From Sporopachydermia quercuum (taxonomy: Eukaryota > Ascomycota > Sporopachydermiomycetes > Sporopachydermiales > Sporopachydermiaceae), in the NCBI GenBank assembly GCA_001599295.1, contig BCGN01000009.1:788413-852412 (forward strand): a stretch of 64,000 bases of DNA, in the 5' to 3' direction. Under the pieces are notes generated by a model that saw nothing but the letters and a program-made list of their open reading frames with translations, searched no databases and was not told where the DNA came from. The translations under genes and the position numbers were made by a program. This document shows, in pieces, positions 34,226 through 45,700 of this stretch (position 1 is the stretch's first letter; the number at the start of each line of letters is the position of its first letter).

Positions 34226-36007
34226 ATGCCCTCCGATGACGATACGAAGAAAACTCCTTTCTCCCATCCATTCTCTCAGGTATCTTTTGCCGCTGGATTC
34301 AACAACAGAGGAGCTTTTGAATGGGCAATTATTGATTTTGAAACAGAAATCAGAAACAAGCCAAACTGGTGGAATAAAATCAACGATGAGACAATCACCA
34401 ATAAATGGAGAAATGAGCTAAGAACTCAATTGCTAGAAGTCAACAGGAAGAATTTGATCCTCCAAGAAGAATTAAAAAAGAAAGCTTGCGATAGTGAAAA
34501 ACACTACTCAGAATGGGAATGTCTTCAATTCACTGATAAAAATATTGAAGATATAGCTGATTTTGCCTTCAAGGACCTCCAGGAATTCAAATCCTATGTC
34601 GTTCCATCAGAGAATGGTCATTTCGCTCCTGGAGTATTTGATGGTCTGAGCTTCATTGGATGGAATGGAATAGTTCCAAAGGAGGAGCAAATCACTCTCC
34701 AAAAGGAAGTCAGTCACTATTTAGCAGATTTAGGAAAAGAAAACTACGATTATCATCCTGGTTCTGATAATCAGGTGTTGGATATAATTCATCCTTCATT
34801 GCATATGTTGCGATATGGTAAAACACCCATTGAAAAAGATGGGGAAGTGTCAATCAGCGATTTTGACTCCTTTGGTCTTAATTTAAGAACTGCTAAGCCT
34901 TATTTCCATTCAAACGCTTTATCTAAGAATTTCCAATGGCTTCCTGCTGAGATCGACCTTTCCTCGTCTCCTAAGTTCACATCTTACATCAACAACCTTG
35001 ATCCTATCGAGAACAAAGNCTTATACTCGATACTGGAAAAGCTATTTGAATTACTACTTCCTGGGCTCAATTCTTTACTCAGATTCAACGTTCTACCACA
35101 ATATATTAGAAAAGAAATCGGTTATGAATACTACAACGAAGAATATAAAAAACGTAGCGATGAAATATCAGAGAAGCGTGATTGGGATGAATATGAGGAA
35201 GTATATGAACAAAGATCTTCTAAGGATCTTATTGATCTTATGCCAAAATTTGAACCTTGGAAGGACAAACCGGATTTTTCTCTCCAGAAAGGTTCAAAAG
35301 AATACCCTCTGGATGGTAAAGCCAAGGTTATTGTTAAGATAGGATCTATTGAATTAACACCCGAGACGCCCAAATATAAGGGAGGAAGCTGGCATTTAGA
35401 GGGAGCTGTGAATGAAGATATTGTTGCTACAGCTATTTATTATTATGACTCTGAAAATATCTCGGAATCCAGATTATCGTTTAGAGCAATGCTTGAAGAT
35501 CCTCCATATGAACAGGGCGATATATTTGCTTGTAGATATATTTGGAATCTGAATGATGAAGATGATATGGTGAGAAACGTAGGAAGCATTGATTGCTTTG
35601 AAGGCCAGGCTGTATTTTTCCCAAATGTCCTACAACATCGTGTGGAGCCTTTTGAACTAAAGGATAAGTCAAAACCTGGCCATCGGTCAATTGTATGCTT
35701 CTTTCTTGTTGACCCATATAATAAGACTGTCGTTACTACTAAGAATGTCCCTCCACAGCAAGAGGAGTGGAGAAAGAAGTACACATTTAACGACGAGGAA
35801 GTTGCCGACGAGAAATCAGAATTGCTCAAAAATTTCAAATATTTGCTCAGTGAGAGCGTCAAGAGCAAAACGGATGCTATTGCCGAGCCATGGACATTTG
35901 ACTATGCTAAAGCTCAACGCGAAGAGTTGATGAAGGAAAGAGCTGCAGAGTTAGAGGATTCTTTTGATGAGCCGTATTATAGGAGTTTTTCCTTGTGTGA
36001 GCATTGA
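34226..36007 (+). CDS. DUF4246 family protein, possible Fe(II)/2-oxoglutarate dioxygenase
   Basis: A fungal protein of the DUF4246 family, function not established. Counting from the ATG at 34226 it has 593 residues. The frame stays open upstream but has no ATG there, so this start is chosen; it has a good AAAATG context. Family text visible includes NKPNWWNKI near the N-terminus, IHPSLHMLRYGKT, FQWLPAEIDL, and the most conserved block GGSWHLEGAVNEDIVATAIYYY. Further on there is VFFPNVLQHRVEPF and GHRSIVCFFLVDP. The spacing of His390-x-Glu392, His471 and Arg487 matches the metal triad and 2-oxoglutarate arginine of double-stranded beta-helix dioxygenases. That activity is my inference. One N at 35019 keeps the frame. 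No signal peptide or membrane segment is seen, so it is probably cytosolic or nuclear. Confidence 0.85.
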   Translation: MPSDDDTKKTPFSHPFSQVSFAAGFNNRGAFEWAIIDFETEIRNKPNWWNKINDETITNKWRNELRTQLLEVNRKNLILQEELKKKACDSEKHYSEWECLQFTDKNIEDIADFAFKDLQEFKSYVVPSENGHFAPGVFDGLSFIGWNGIVPKEEQITLQKEVSHYLADLGKENYDYHPGSDNQVLDIIHPSLHMLRYGKTPIEKDGEVSISDFDSFGLNLRTAKPYFHSNALSKNFQWLPAEIDLSSSPKFTSYINNLDPIENKXLYSILEKLFELLLPGLNSLLRFNVLPQYIRKEIGYEYYNEEYKKRSDEISEKRDWDEYEEVYEQRSSKDLIDLMPKFEPWKDKPDFSLQKGSKEYPLDGKAKVIVKIGSIELTPETPKYKGGSWHLEGAVNEDIVATAIYYYDSENISESRLSFRAMLEDPPYEQGDIFACRYIWNLNDEDDMVRNVGSIDCFEGQAVFFPNVLQHRVEPFELKDKSKPGHRSIVCFFLVDPYNKTVVTTKNVPPQQEEWRKKYTFNDEEVADEKSELLKNFKYLLSESVKSKTDAIAEPWTFDYAKAQREELMKERAAELEDSFDEPYYRSFSLCEH

Positions 36008-37710
36008 AGAATTCGTCAGTTTGAGTTCTTTTTTGATGGACGGATGAAAAAATGATTGGTTAGTGATGACTGATAATTTGGAATTGGTAGTACGCTTTAA
36101 TAGAAGTAAATCAATAGATGACCAGCATTGAGGGAGTATGAGTAGTAGTTGGGTGTTTATTGATGACAATATTAGTGTTTCAAGTAAAATGTATTCAGCA
36201 GAATAGTTATCACTTAATCAGAACAATCGATAGACTCTAAATCAGGGTTGATTGGATTGAGTAAAATGTGGAATTCGAGACGGGAGAAAGGGAATAAATG
36301 TGACTGAGAGTAGGCATTGACTGTTGAGAGATTGATTTGTTTTTACTGGTTAAATATGGGAAATTTCAAATCAAAGTCGTTAGAATAGTTACTGGAAGCT
36401 AAACTATGTAGAAACTTGTTAAACTATTTGAAGGAATTGAGAGTTGTGCCAACGAACCCTCATTCGCTGGTTTATATTTTTTATATTTATGACCTGAAGC
36501 ATTGATTTACTTTTTAGGAATCGACAAAAATAATAAACATACTTTATTATCTCTCTAACGATTTTGGCAAATAAATGACTTTCATTGTAGTTATCTTATG
36601 TTGTGCTATACTATGATATGCTATTATCCAAATATATTGTCTGATGATTAGTTGTTATAGTGAGAGCTCTATGCTTTACGTAAAAGCTATTTATTTCGTT
36701 GATGTTGATGATGGTCATTCAAAAGGATTCTTTCATAAATGCGAGTATTTATTCTAGAGAAAGGAAAGCTCAGTTTGAACATTTAGATGATTCAAATATA
36801 CTGATATGACATAAATTAATTTCTGCAATCGGATGGTTATTGTACAAAAATTAAGCAGAAAGTGCAGAAAGTGCAGAAATTATGGTAATAATTATAACAA
36901 TAATTACTAAATCAATTCATAGNCAATAAATCATGACATCGTTATATTAGGTAAATAATAATAAGAACCCCAATTTCTTTTTCTTTTCCTTCCACGTCAA
37001 CTTCAATTGAATACGCGATAAAAGGTGAGAAACAATGAATTTGAGTACATCAACAAACACCAACTGTCTATCTTAATCGTTTATTTTGACTAAAATACAG
37101 TAACATATTCAAATTGCCATGCTGCTCATTGATTGACTGACAGTTCTCATGCCGTTCCGTTTCACGATGTGAGAACTGTATGTTACTGAATGTTCTGCTG
37201 AGTTGCCTGATGATTTGACGATGGTCGTATTTATGACTATTGTTCACTTTATATCATTTGATTTCTGTAGTCTTTTTGAGCATTAGAGTCAGCTTCCCAC
37301 ACACATGAACAAACAAAAAAACGAAGAACAGTTTAAAAGCTCATAGCAGCTGATTTGTTGATTTATAGCTAACTAGTTGCAGAGTTTCATTCAATTGTCC
37401 GCCCCGAGAGGGATTAAGCAACTGCTGCTGAAAATCTCAATTTATTGAATGAGATCTCCAAGGTAAAGTTTCCAGTTAACAGGAATACCAACAAGTAGCA
37501 GCTTGACCTAATTACAAGGAAATAACTCACCATAGCTTAACATAACATATAAACCCAAATTCACAATTAATTCTCCAAATATACCTATACACCTATTCTA
37601 AAATTGTCCCTCTTGAAGATATTCGTGATGCTAAATTACTATTGATACTTACACATTAGACAAATTACTTCTATCACTGTCAGCTCATCTTCTGGAATCA
37701 TCATCAACAT
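36008..37710. other. Convergent spacer between DUF4246 gene and KRE6
   Basis: 1.7 kb of AT-rich DNA between two 3' ends, long for a convergent spacer. A short 9 bp repeat (GCAGAAAGT, 2.8 copies) lies at about 36855-36879. Nothing else is recognised. Confidence 0.45.
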
Positions 37711-39675
37711 CTAACATCCTGTAAGCTTGTTCTTTGGATACGTATATCCAGATTTCTCCCAACTAGTCAGATTGAAATTAGAATAAGCATTCAAATGACT
37801 CTGAATATAATCATATGTAGGATACCCAGGCGGATCACACGTTAGGCTCTCTTGACCCTTTGGTTGATATACTCGAACATAATCTATTCTCAGTGTAGAT
37901 GGGAAACTCAACCCTGGCCAATTGATATAAGCCCAATTGTTAGAAATACCTAGGTTGAGAATAATGGACATTGGTTCTTTAGAAATATATCTCCAATCAA
38001 TATTGCCATTAGGATGTAAAGCTGCTGCTTCTAGAGTGAATGTAGGATCTTTACCAACAAACCACCGAATGTAACCATCTTTATCATCGTTTAGATACTC
38101 AAAACCAAAATCTTGAAATGTGCTTTCTACTCCTTGATAGTTGNACTCGTACCATAAAGGATTTAGTGTTGAGATACCAGAGATAGCTTGTTGGAAAGGT
38201 CCTCCAGTATAAGTGTTCATATTAGTTACTGATGTGTTATGAAGTTCAATGAAATCATAGTCTGGAATGTACCAAATGTCAAATGGTGCAACTTGTAAAG
38301 ACTGTGACACTACACCGGTACCCAACGTTGTGTCAATGGATCCTTCTAGAGCATCGATCTCTGGAGCTCCTCTTCCTACACCAGGATTAGGATGATCTTC
38401 TCCTTTACACGTGCAAGAGTTGAGTTTTTGTCCTGGCAAGTAGGATATTCCATCTGCTGAGGATTGATTAGGGGTAATTCCTGCATCACAAGAATTATAA
38501 CTATAAGGCCAAACTCCTTCAGAAGTAGCAAGAAACCCAGGCCTAGCTAGGTTACCTAATGTCCATATACCAGGCCATAGACCAGAAACGTTTCCGTAGT
38601 TTGGTAGTTGAGCAGAGACTTCTAGCATTCCCTGGGAGAAACATAGCTTGTTCCAGGACTGGATCATGGCAGATCTGTAGAATAGATTATGATTCTCATA
38701 GGCATCCATTCTGATGTTAAGCGTACCATTTGCAGTTGTAGCAGCGTCCGGTGTGTACCACTCTAAGTCCTTGGTAGCATCATAATGGAAGTCAGGACCA
38801 CTCCAGAATTGATCGTCACCCTCGAAGAAAGTTCTTCCTTCCGCGTTAAACTCGTCAGAGAATACTAAAGACCATTCAGAACCGTCTCTAGCTGTATGAG
38901 TCAAAGCTGATGATGGCGTGTCAGGATCCACTAGACTGGTTCGAATTGCCGATAACTGTGGATAGACATAATATGTCAGGATTTCATATGACTGCGGAGG
39001 ACCATGAGATGATACACCTGAATATGTCAGAGCTGGAAGGACAATAAATAGTACCAAAACACCTATGATTAAAGCTAGGAAACCGAAAGCTGTCGCGATA
39101 CCTCTTCCGTCCATGTCTCGGATTGAAAACCGTTTCTTGTCGAAGAGAGCATCAGCAACGGGATCAGGATTATGCAGGTAATCATCCGCTTCCTTTTCGT
39201 TGATAAGCAGTGGGAAAGACGACACAGGATAGCCGCCAAAGGGAGAAAAATCACCATCGATCACAAATGGATTGCTGGAGTTGTCATCAGACAATAGTGA
39301 TCCTGACGAAGGTGAAGATGTCAGAGAAGCCTCTCGTCTACCTGTAGACCGCGTATTTAAAGGATATCTGTCATATTCCGATGGTGGAACAAGATTATTT
39401 ATAGAAGGTGAGTTAGACGAGAATGATGGACTTTGTACTGAATTGTCCATGTCAGAGGGTGGTGGATAATCAATTACCGGCACTGAAACATTTGGTGATA
39501 AGTTTACTAGAGGGTCATATGATCTCCCATGCTCGTCATAATCGATATCTGAGCTACTGGAAGTGCCAGAGTTGCTATTTTGATTGTTTTGAGAGTCAAT
39601 TGATTGTGCTTCGGAAGCAAAAGGATTTGAAATGATAGAAGCGGAATGTGAATTGGTAAGGTTTCGGAACGCCAT
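37711..39675 (-). CDS. KRE6: Beta-1,6-glucan synthesis protein, Kre6/Skn1 (GH16-type)
   Basis: A type II membrane glycoprotein of the secretory pathway needed for cell-wall beta-1,6-glucan. The 654 residues (yeast Kre6 720) start with a Ser/Asn-rich cytosolic tail (1-190). One transmembrane segment follows at about 193-218 (GFLALIIGVLVLFIVLPAL), then the lumenal SKN1/KRE6 domain. The GH16-like active-site signature EIDALE gives Glu439, Asp441 and Glu444. Other family text includes WSLVFSDEFNAEGRTF, YGNVSGLWPGIWTLGN and LRIDYVRVYQ. The basic patch FDKKRFSIRDMDGRG sits just before the membrane segment, as in the family. One N (38144) keeps the frame. The gene is divergent from PSE1 across a 3.1 kb spacer. 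Kre6 and Skn1 cannot be told apart from this sequence. Confidence 0.94.
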   Translation of the reverse strand: MAFRNLTNSHSASIISNPFASEAQSIDSQNNQNSNSGTSSSSDIDYDEHGRSYDPLVNLSPNVSVPVIDYPPPSDMDNSVQSPSFSSNSPSINNLVPPSEYDRYPLNTRSTGRREASLTSSPSSGSLLSDDNSSNPFVIDGDFSPFGGYPVSSFPLLINEKEADDYLHNPDPVADALFDKKRFSIRDMDGRGIATAFGFLALIIGVLVLFIVLPALTYSGVSSHGPPQSYEILTYYVYPQLSAIRTSLVDPDTPSSALTHTARDGSEWSLVFSDEFNAEGRTFFEGDDQFWSGPDFHYDATKDLEWYTPDAATTANGTLNIRMDAYENHNLFYRSAMIQSWNKLCFSQGMLEVSAQLPNYGNVSGLWPGIWTLGNLARPGFLATSEGVWPYSYNSCDAGITPNQSSADGISYLPGQKLNSCTCKGEDHPNPGVGRGAPEIDALEGSIDTTLGTGVVSQSLQVAPFDIWYIPDYDFIELHNTSVTNMNTYTGGPFQQAISGISTLNPLWYEXNYQGVESTFQDFGFEYLNDDKDGYIRWFVGKDPTFTLEAAALHPNGNIDWRYISKEPMSIILNLGISNNWAYINWPGLSFPSTLRIDYVRVYQPKGQESLTCDPPGYPTYDYIQSHLNAYSNFNLTSWEKSGYTYPKNKLTGC

Positions 39676-40269
39676 GGTGGCAGGAGTCTTATGTTCCGAG
39701 ATGCTAATTTTCGCAAAACTCCTATAATGCGTTATGTTTTCACTGAATCGACGTGGTATAATATAGGACTACTACCGTTTAGTTGTTTAATTATTGAGAG
39801 AAAAAAGATACTCTTTCATTTTTGCGCAGATAGATGGTATCTGGTGACGAGAAACAAGAAAAAAGAAAGAAAAGGAAAATTTGCTAATGAGAATCTGAGA
39901 GGAAGACAGAGACAAGGACAAAATAGTATGACAAAACGGACATTTTGAGTACAAAACAGGTAGTATACAAAGAAATGAGAAGGAAATCTTGGTGTGACAA
40001 GGAAAAAATTAAAAATAGAATATGCATTGTTGATGTAGGAATAGTTGGGGAAATGCATGAGATGCATAAGACTTAGAAGAGATGAGTTGGAATGTATGGT
40101 ACATGAATTGAATTCATTGTTTAAAGGCAGTGTAAAAGATGGATGAAATATTATAAGAGGTTGTAGGAGGGGAATGTCACGATGGAAGGAAGAAGGATAA
40201 GCCAATCGAAGCAGTTGTATGGGTTATGCAATGATGAGATGGATGGATTCTGGTTTGCAGAGGGACAAA

Positions 40270-40362
40270 ACTGGGCAAGATCTGGGCAAACTAGGCAACT
40301 AGGCAAACTGGGCACACTGGGCACACTGGGCAATACGGGAAAACTAGGCAAGCTGGGCAAAG
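40270..40362. repeat. Minisatellite, about ten 8-10 bp CTGGGCAAA-type units
   Basis: Ten imperfect copies of a CTGGGCAAA unit (variants CTAGGCAAA and CTGGGCACA). They run head to tail about 600 bp upstream of the KRE6 ATG. Most units are 9 bp, so a frame through the array reads as GKL/GTL repeats on one strand and PSL/PSV on the other. I do not think either is a gene. Confidence 0.85.
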
Positions 40363-40791
40363 TGTAGATGGAAATTTGGATAGTTTTTATTGCGATTGAT
40401 GAGAAAAGTTATTAACGTATTGAAATATATTGGTAAAAACAGACTTTACGAGAGAAATAAGTGAATTGCAGTGTGATGATGGTGAGCAATCCAATTTTAA
40501 CATTCAGATCATATTTACTCACAATACCTATTCACCATGTCGCTCTCATATCTCATTCTTGCACCTTATGCTTTGCAGCGATTTTCTTCGTCATATCTCT
40601 TTTTCCAATAAGTATATTCCACTTTATTTCATCTAGAATTGATAAGTACATTTAAGTTTAATGTCTATTTATTTATGTAAGTTATCCTGTCAAGCAGAAA
40701 GAGGAGCTTGATGGACGGATTGTCCTGTGGGTTGAGTGGTGAAAGCAACAGAAACACTTTTTGGTATGTTGTGCAATACGTCATAGTTGGA

Positions 40792-40818
40792 AGATTATGC
40801 ATATGTTATACATAATCT
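40792..40818. repeat. Short inverted repeat (hairpin)
   Basis: A perfect 8 bp inverted repeat, AGATTATG at 40792-40799 and CATAATCT at 40811-40818, around an AT-rich 11 bp spacer. It lies about 60 bp upstream of the small ORF at 40881. It could be an operator-like or cruciform site, or chance in AT-rich DNA. Confidence 0.4.
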
Positions 40819-40880
40819 TGCATTAACTAAAAAGGAGCCTTACGCGACCATTTTAGTTCATTGAGCTTTCGGAACCTTAA

Positions 40881-41081
40881 ATGTATGAGAGTCAGGAAAG
40901 CACAGTTATACAACAAAGATATTGTATTGCTTGTGAAACAATGAGATTGCCAAACTGGATATTCAATCTGAAGAATACATGCTTGGAGTGTTTGAAGCGT
41001 GATTATTGGAAATATTTCCCTGGTTCTAATCTGTATACTGTTTGTGATAACTTGATACCTTTGACCATGAACAAGCCATAG
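40881..41081 (+). CDS. Possible 66-residue zinc-ribbon-like small protein
   Basis: An ATG-started frame of 66 codons. It reads MYESQESTVIQQRYCIAC with a second pair CLEC further on, giving Cys-x2-Cys and Cys-x2-Cys separated by 17 residues, with aromatic and basic residues after it (KRDYWKYF). That pattern is typical of a small zinc-binding knuckle and is unlike the random text of neighbouring open frames. No family is recognised. It could also be a remnant of a longer zinc-finger gene. It lies inside the long KRE6/PSE1 spacer with an inverted repeat just upstream. Real expression is unproven. Confidence 0.35.
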   Translation: MYESQESTVIQQRYCIACETMRLPNWIFNLKNTCLECLKRDYWKYFPGSNLYTVCDNLIPLTMNKP

Positions 41082-41386
41082 GTCCTCTTCTAAGACATAA
41101 TTATCTCATGTCCTATTTCGTATATCTATCTCGCGCGACAAAGTTAACTTGATGGTGAACATGGGGACTAGTGATATTACTCGTGACATCTTTACACGAA
41201 TCAATAATTCACATATTGTTTACTTCATATTGAGGGTTTATTTTATTATACCTGGTATAAACAATCATATATATATATATATCTATATTTGGTCAAATTT
41301 CCGAAGTCTGAATTTTTCATATGTATATCAACTGAATTCGTTTGTTTGTTTACTCTGGAATTATATGTTTAAAATTCCTACATAGC

Positions 41387-41476
41387 ATGCCCACTTTTCG
41401 CCGTGACGCGTCAAACATGAGAATGCCAATATGGATCTATATGCACAGGCATGCCAGTTAATGCTAAAGTGGGCAT
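41387..41476. repeat. 90 bp segment bounded by a perfect 11 bp inverted repeat
   Basis: ATGCCCACTTT at 41387-41397 is matched by its exact reverse complement AAAGTGGGCAT at 41466-41476. The interior is richer in G+C than the flanks (TTCGCCGTGACGCG). No convincing target-site duplication is seen. It may be a miniature transposon relic or a hairpin-forming regulatory site. Confidence 0.5.
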
Positions 41477-42788
41477 CAGATGGCTCGATTGATTTCAAAT
41501 AACGACTGATCTACAACATATTTTTTTGATATGGTATCGTTTGATAATCGATACAACTGAAAAATTTCACACTTTAACATTTTTTCTTTCTGNAGCTGGA
41601 GAGCTGATTTCAAACTGCTGGGGTATGAATCATCCTTCAAACATTAACGAGTCATTGTAGATCTTCTCTGTAGTACTTGCCTACTCTTCAGAATGATCGC
41701 TTGGTGGCTCCATGATTCGTTTTCTTGATAGAAACCACTTCTCAAGAGTTTCAACCTGCAGTCCTTCTTTGTTACCAAATTTCTACTTTAGGAGAACAAA
41801 AATTCCTTTAATAGATCTTTTTTCACATCATAGAAAACTTATTCAGTTTGATGATGTTTCGATGAGAAAACAAAGTTTCAAACAAGCTGCAACACCTGCA
41901 GAGACATGGATGGAACAAAGTGTACCAACTCGTACCTTCAAGCAACTTTTCTGATACAAATTAATGACCAAAATCAACGCTCAAATAACTGTAAAATAAG
42001 TAAGTTCTTTTTTTGAAATCGCTTTTTACTTATATTCCAAAATCAATCTCGCTACAATGGAGGAACGGTACAACTTACAGTTATCCTGGAACAAGGTGCA
42101 AGGGTGTTCACAGATGTCCTAAAAAGTATCTATTCTGAAAAATCTCTGTTCTGATTACATCAACAAATAACAGCCTAGACTTGCATTTTACGATCTTGTA
42201 AACTACCCCTCTTTTTACTGCTAAAATCAAGAAGCTTCAGAACATCTCCAAAGGCCACCCAAAACTCAATTAGTGCATCCCGCTTTTATATCAATTGATG
42301 CCTACCAATAGCTTGGTCAAACAACTTATAATTCAACTATTTAACTAGCTGAGACTACTCCGAACATCTCAATCCTCCTTATTCTTTATCCTCCTTTCAA
42401 ATCCCCTGTATCTCTGCTCCTCAATCCCCCCAAAGACCCCCTCATCATACTTTTCTTTCTATTTTGGATTACATAATCTAAAGTGAAAAAATTTCCGTCC
42501 GATAAATTTTCGTTGATTGGTACACAAACACATTTTGAAATATCCACAAACATCAACTACCCATTGTCTATCAACAACAACTATTTTCAGTTATCATCCT
42601 CATCTTTATACACGTCGTTTGACAGCTCACTGTATATATTGCACTACATTAATTGATTATCACCATTCAAATCAACTGTTAAGCCATCGTAAAATCCTTT
42701 AGGATTATTCCGTAGTGAGAGCCTTCAGTTAACAGATCATCGGAACAGATTGACGGATTCAAATCTCCGGTAGCACTCTACAACTAAG

Positions 42789-45700
42789 ATGTCGTTCAAC
42801 GTTCCGACAGAGACGATGAATGCATTACTGCATTTATTAGAATCTCTAGCATCGTCAGATAATTCAATTCGTGCCGCAGCCGAGAAATCATTAGCGGAAC
42901 AATGGCTCTCGTCCGAAGGAATCCAATATTTACTTGTTGGGCTTGCAATTCAATCCGTCTCTGGTGATTCCGATAGCCTGAGATCCTTTGCTGCTGTGCT
43001 TTTCCGAAGAATGGCTCTTAAACAGCCAGAAAACTCTACAAATCCTATTGCACGTTCAATTGATGTGATTCCAGAAGCAACTAGAAGCTATATTAAGTCT
43101 ATTCTTCTATCTGGCTTTTCAGAGAAACAGTCTAATTATGTCAGACATAAAATCAGTGATGCTATCGCTGTTCTAGCTAAACCTACTAACATCAGCGCTG
43201 ACATAGAAGAAGAATCATCTGTATATATTGACACCGATTGGCCTGAGCTTTTACCTGCATTGTTTGTTGCTACTAATAACCGGGAAGACCCCAGTTTCCG
43301 AGAGTCCGCGTTCCGAATATTTGCAGCTATTTCCAATTCAATCAATCCCGGGTATCTGGATTCCATTATTCCCGTATTTGCAACAGCTTTCACTGATGCT
43401 TCCGAAGACGTGAGAATAGCCGCTATTACCGCGTTTGTTGCCTTTTTTCAAGGATTGCCGAAGAAGGCCTGGAAATCACTTACTCCGCTTTTGCCCGAAC
43501 TTCTGAACGGACTTCCTCTTTTGCTTGATTCCGGGAACGATGCTGCTTTAGGTTCTGCTCTAGAAGCATTAATAGACCTAGTAGAATTGGCACCAAAACT
43601 TTTCAAGCCGATGTTTTCGGTAATGACGGACTTCTGCATCTCAGTCGCTAAGAACAAGTCAATGGACCATGCCCGAATCTCGGCCATTATGCTGCTTATC
43701 ACCTTCTCTGACGTATCACCTAATATGTGCTCTGCTGATCCAAACTATTCCGAAGCTATCATCTTGCAATGTATTTCCATGATGACCGAAATCTCGGAAG
43801 ACGACGAATCGGCGGCCGAGTTCTTAGCTGCTTCCGACGAGGAAGACGACTCAGACGAAATAGAAGAAGCATATTCTACAGCTAGACAAGTCCTTGACAG
43901 ATTAGCCTTGAACTTAGGGTCTCCTGCAGTGCTCCCAAGCTTATACAAATACTTGCCAATGCTTCTTTCCTCAAACCAATGGCGGGAGCGTCATGCAGGA
44001 TTGATGATGGTTTCTTCAGTAGCAGAAGGCTGTCGTGACGAGTTAATTGACGATACAGAGAAAATCTTAGACTTGGTAATACCTTTAATTGAAGACAGCC
44101 ATTACAGAGTGCAACACGCATGCTGTAATGTTCTCGGGCAGCTATCTACAGATTTTGCTGATGATATCGAACTGAACTTCCATGCCCAAATCCTCCCCGC
44201 CCTGATCTCTCGCTTACAGCACGGTTTACCACCGAAAGTTCAAGCCCACGCGGCTGCAGCGTTAGTGAACTTCACGGAGAACTCCACCCAAGAAATCCTC
44301 GATCCTTATTTAGACCAATTGCTACTTGGGTTATACCAGCTTTTATCCACTGATATAGTGTATCTCCAAGAACAAGTACTCACTACAATTGCCATTATAG
44401 CAGGTGTGTCAGATAGACATTTCGGGAAGTACTATGACGGATTAATGCCAATGCTAATGAATTTCATGCGCTCAGCATCAGAAGACATGATTGGCGTACA
44501 AGCTAAATGTATTGAATGCTCCTCGTTGATTGCGTTATCTGTTGGCCGGGAAAAGTCAGGTAAAGACTGCGGAGAGCTTATGGAGATTTACGCCAGCTTG
44601 CAGAAACTTGCGGGTGGAACCGGGGCTGGAGCCGACGCCGGAACCGAAGACTCCGATGACCCCAGAGCTGCCTATTTGGACCAAGCTTGGGGCAGAATGT
44701 GCCGGTTGATCGGAAAGGACTTCCTACCATACTTACCGACAGTATTACAGCCGGTTCTCCAAATGGCTAAACGGAAACAGGACGTCCAAATCCTTGAAGA
44801 TACTACCGATGCAGAAGAACTGGAACAAGAAGAAGGCTGGGACGTTGTCGCTGTGAGAGGTAAACATTTAGGTATTCATACAGCTTTGCTGGATGGGAAA
44901 GCTTCTGCAATTAGATTATTAACTATCTATGCAGCAGCTTTGCAAGAAGACTTTGCTCCTTACACGGAAGAAATCATCCGAGACGTTCTTTTACCAGGAC
45001 TGGAATTCTATTTCCATGATGCAGTTAGGTACTGCTGTGCGCATGCCGTCCCTGCAGTATTGAAATGTATTCAACTGGCCAGACCTACTGAGGAAAAATA
45101 CTTACTAGGTCTATGGTCACCTTTAGCTGATAAGCTATTAGAAGCTTTCTACCGAGAGCCGTTAGTGGGGCTCCTTCCAATGTACTATTCATCATTTGGA
45201 AGCTGCATTGAGTTGTTTGGAGGAAAGAAACCTTATATACTAAGCGAGGCACAGCAGAAAACCTTAGGCCAGGATGTTGTGGCTAATTTGACCGATCTTC
45301 GGGCCCGAATTGATCAAAGAGAAGCCGGAGATGATGAATACACCGAAGAAGTGGAAGAAGAAGAGGACGGAGAAGAAATTGATAAAGAATTAATCGGAGA
45401 AATGAGCAAAGCCCTTAGAAATGTGTTCCGAGCAGTCGGGGAAACATTTCTCCCGGTATTTGAATCAGACGTGTTGCCGGCGATAGTGGAAGACCTCGGA
45501 GCCAACGGAAACAACTCACGAAACTTATGTCGGGAGTTTGCCCTTAGTGTTTTGGCCGATTTCACTGAAATATACGGAAGCAAATCCGTCCCGGTTTATT
45601 CCGCCACATTCAGCCGAACTCCAATCTCAGCTTACCTTTCAGATCCGGATGCTTCAGTAAGACAAGCCGCAGCCCAGTACGTTGGAAACTTGGCCCAATA

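Larger units (their letters stand above)
39676..42788. other. Long divergent spacer between KRE6 and PSE1
   Basis: 3.1 kb holding both promoters, a minisatellite (40270-40362), a possible small gene (40881-41081) and two inverted repeats, all listed separately. Pyrimidine-rich DNA at 42370-42480 precedes PSE1. An open stretch at 39816-40205 (minus) is hydrophobic, low-complexity and lacks any family character. A plus-strand stretch at 41712-41954 (80 codons, ATG start) is unrecognised. Confidence 0.45.

Noticed and set aside
39816-40205. 129-codon minus-strand open frame upstream of KRE6
   Set aside because: Hydrophobic, Phe/Leu/Ser-rich text comes from the purine-rich complementary strand of the KRE6 leader; no family, no domain, and it overlaps repeat-prone promoter DNA.
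40182-40367. 61-codon plus-strand frame with GKL/GTL repeats
   Set aside because: The periodic text is simply the 9 bp minisatellite read in frame; no independent coding signal.
42750-42788. tRNA B-box-like GGATTCAAATCTCC before PSE1
   Set aside because: No five-pair T stem, no A box at the right distance and no acceptor stem; it is the PSE1 leader.
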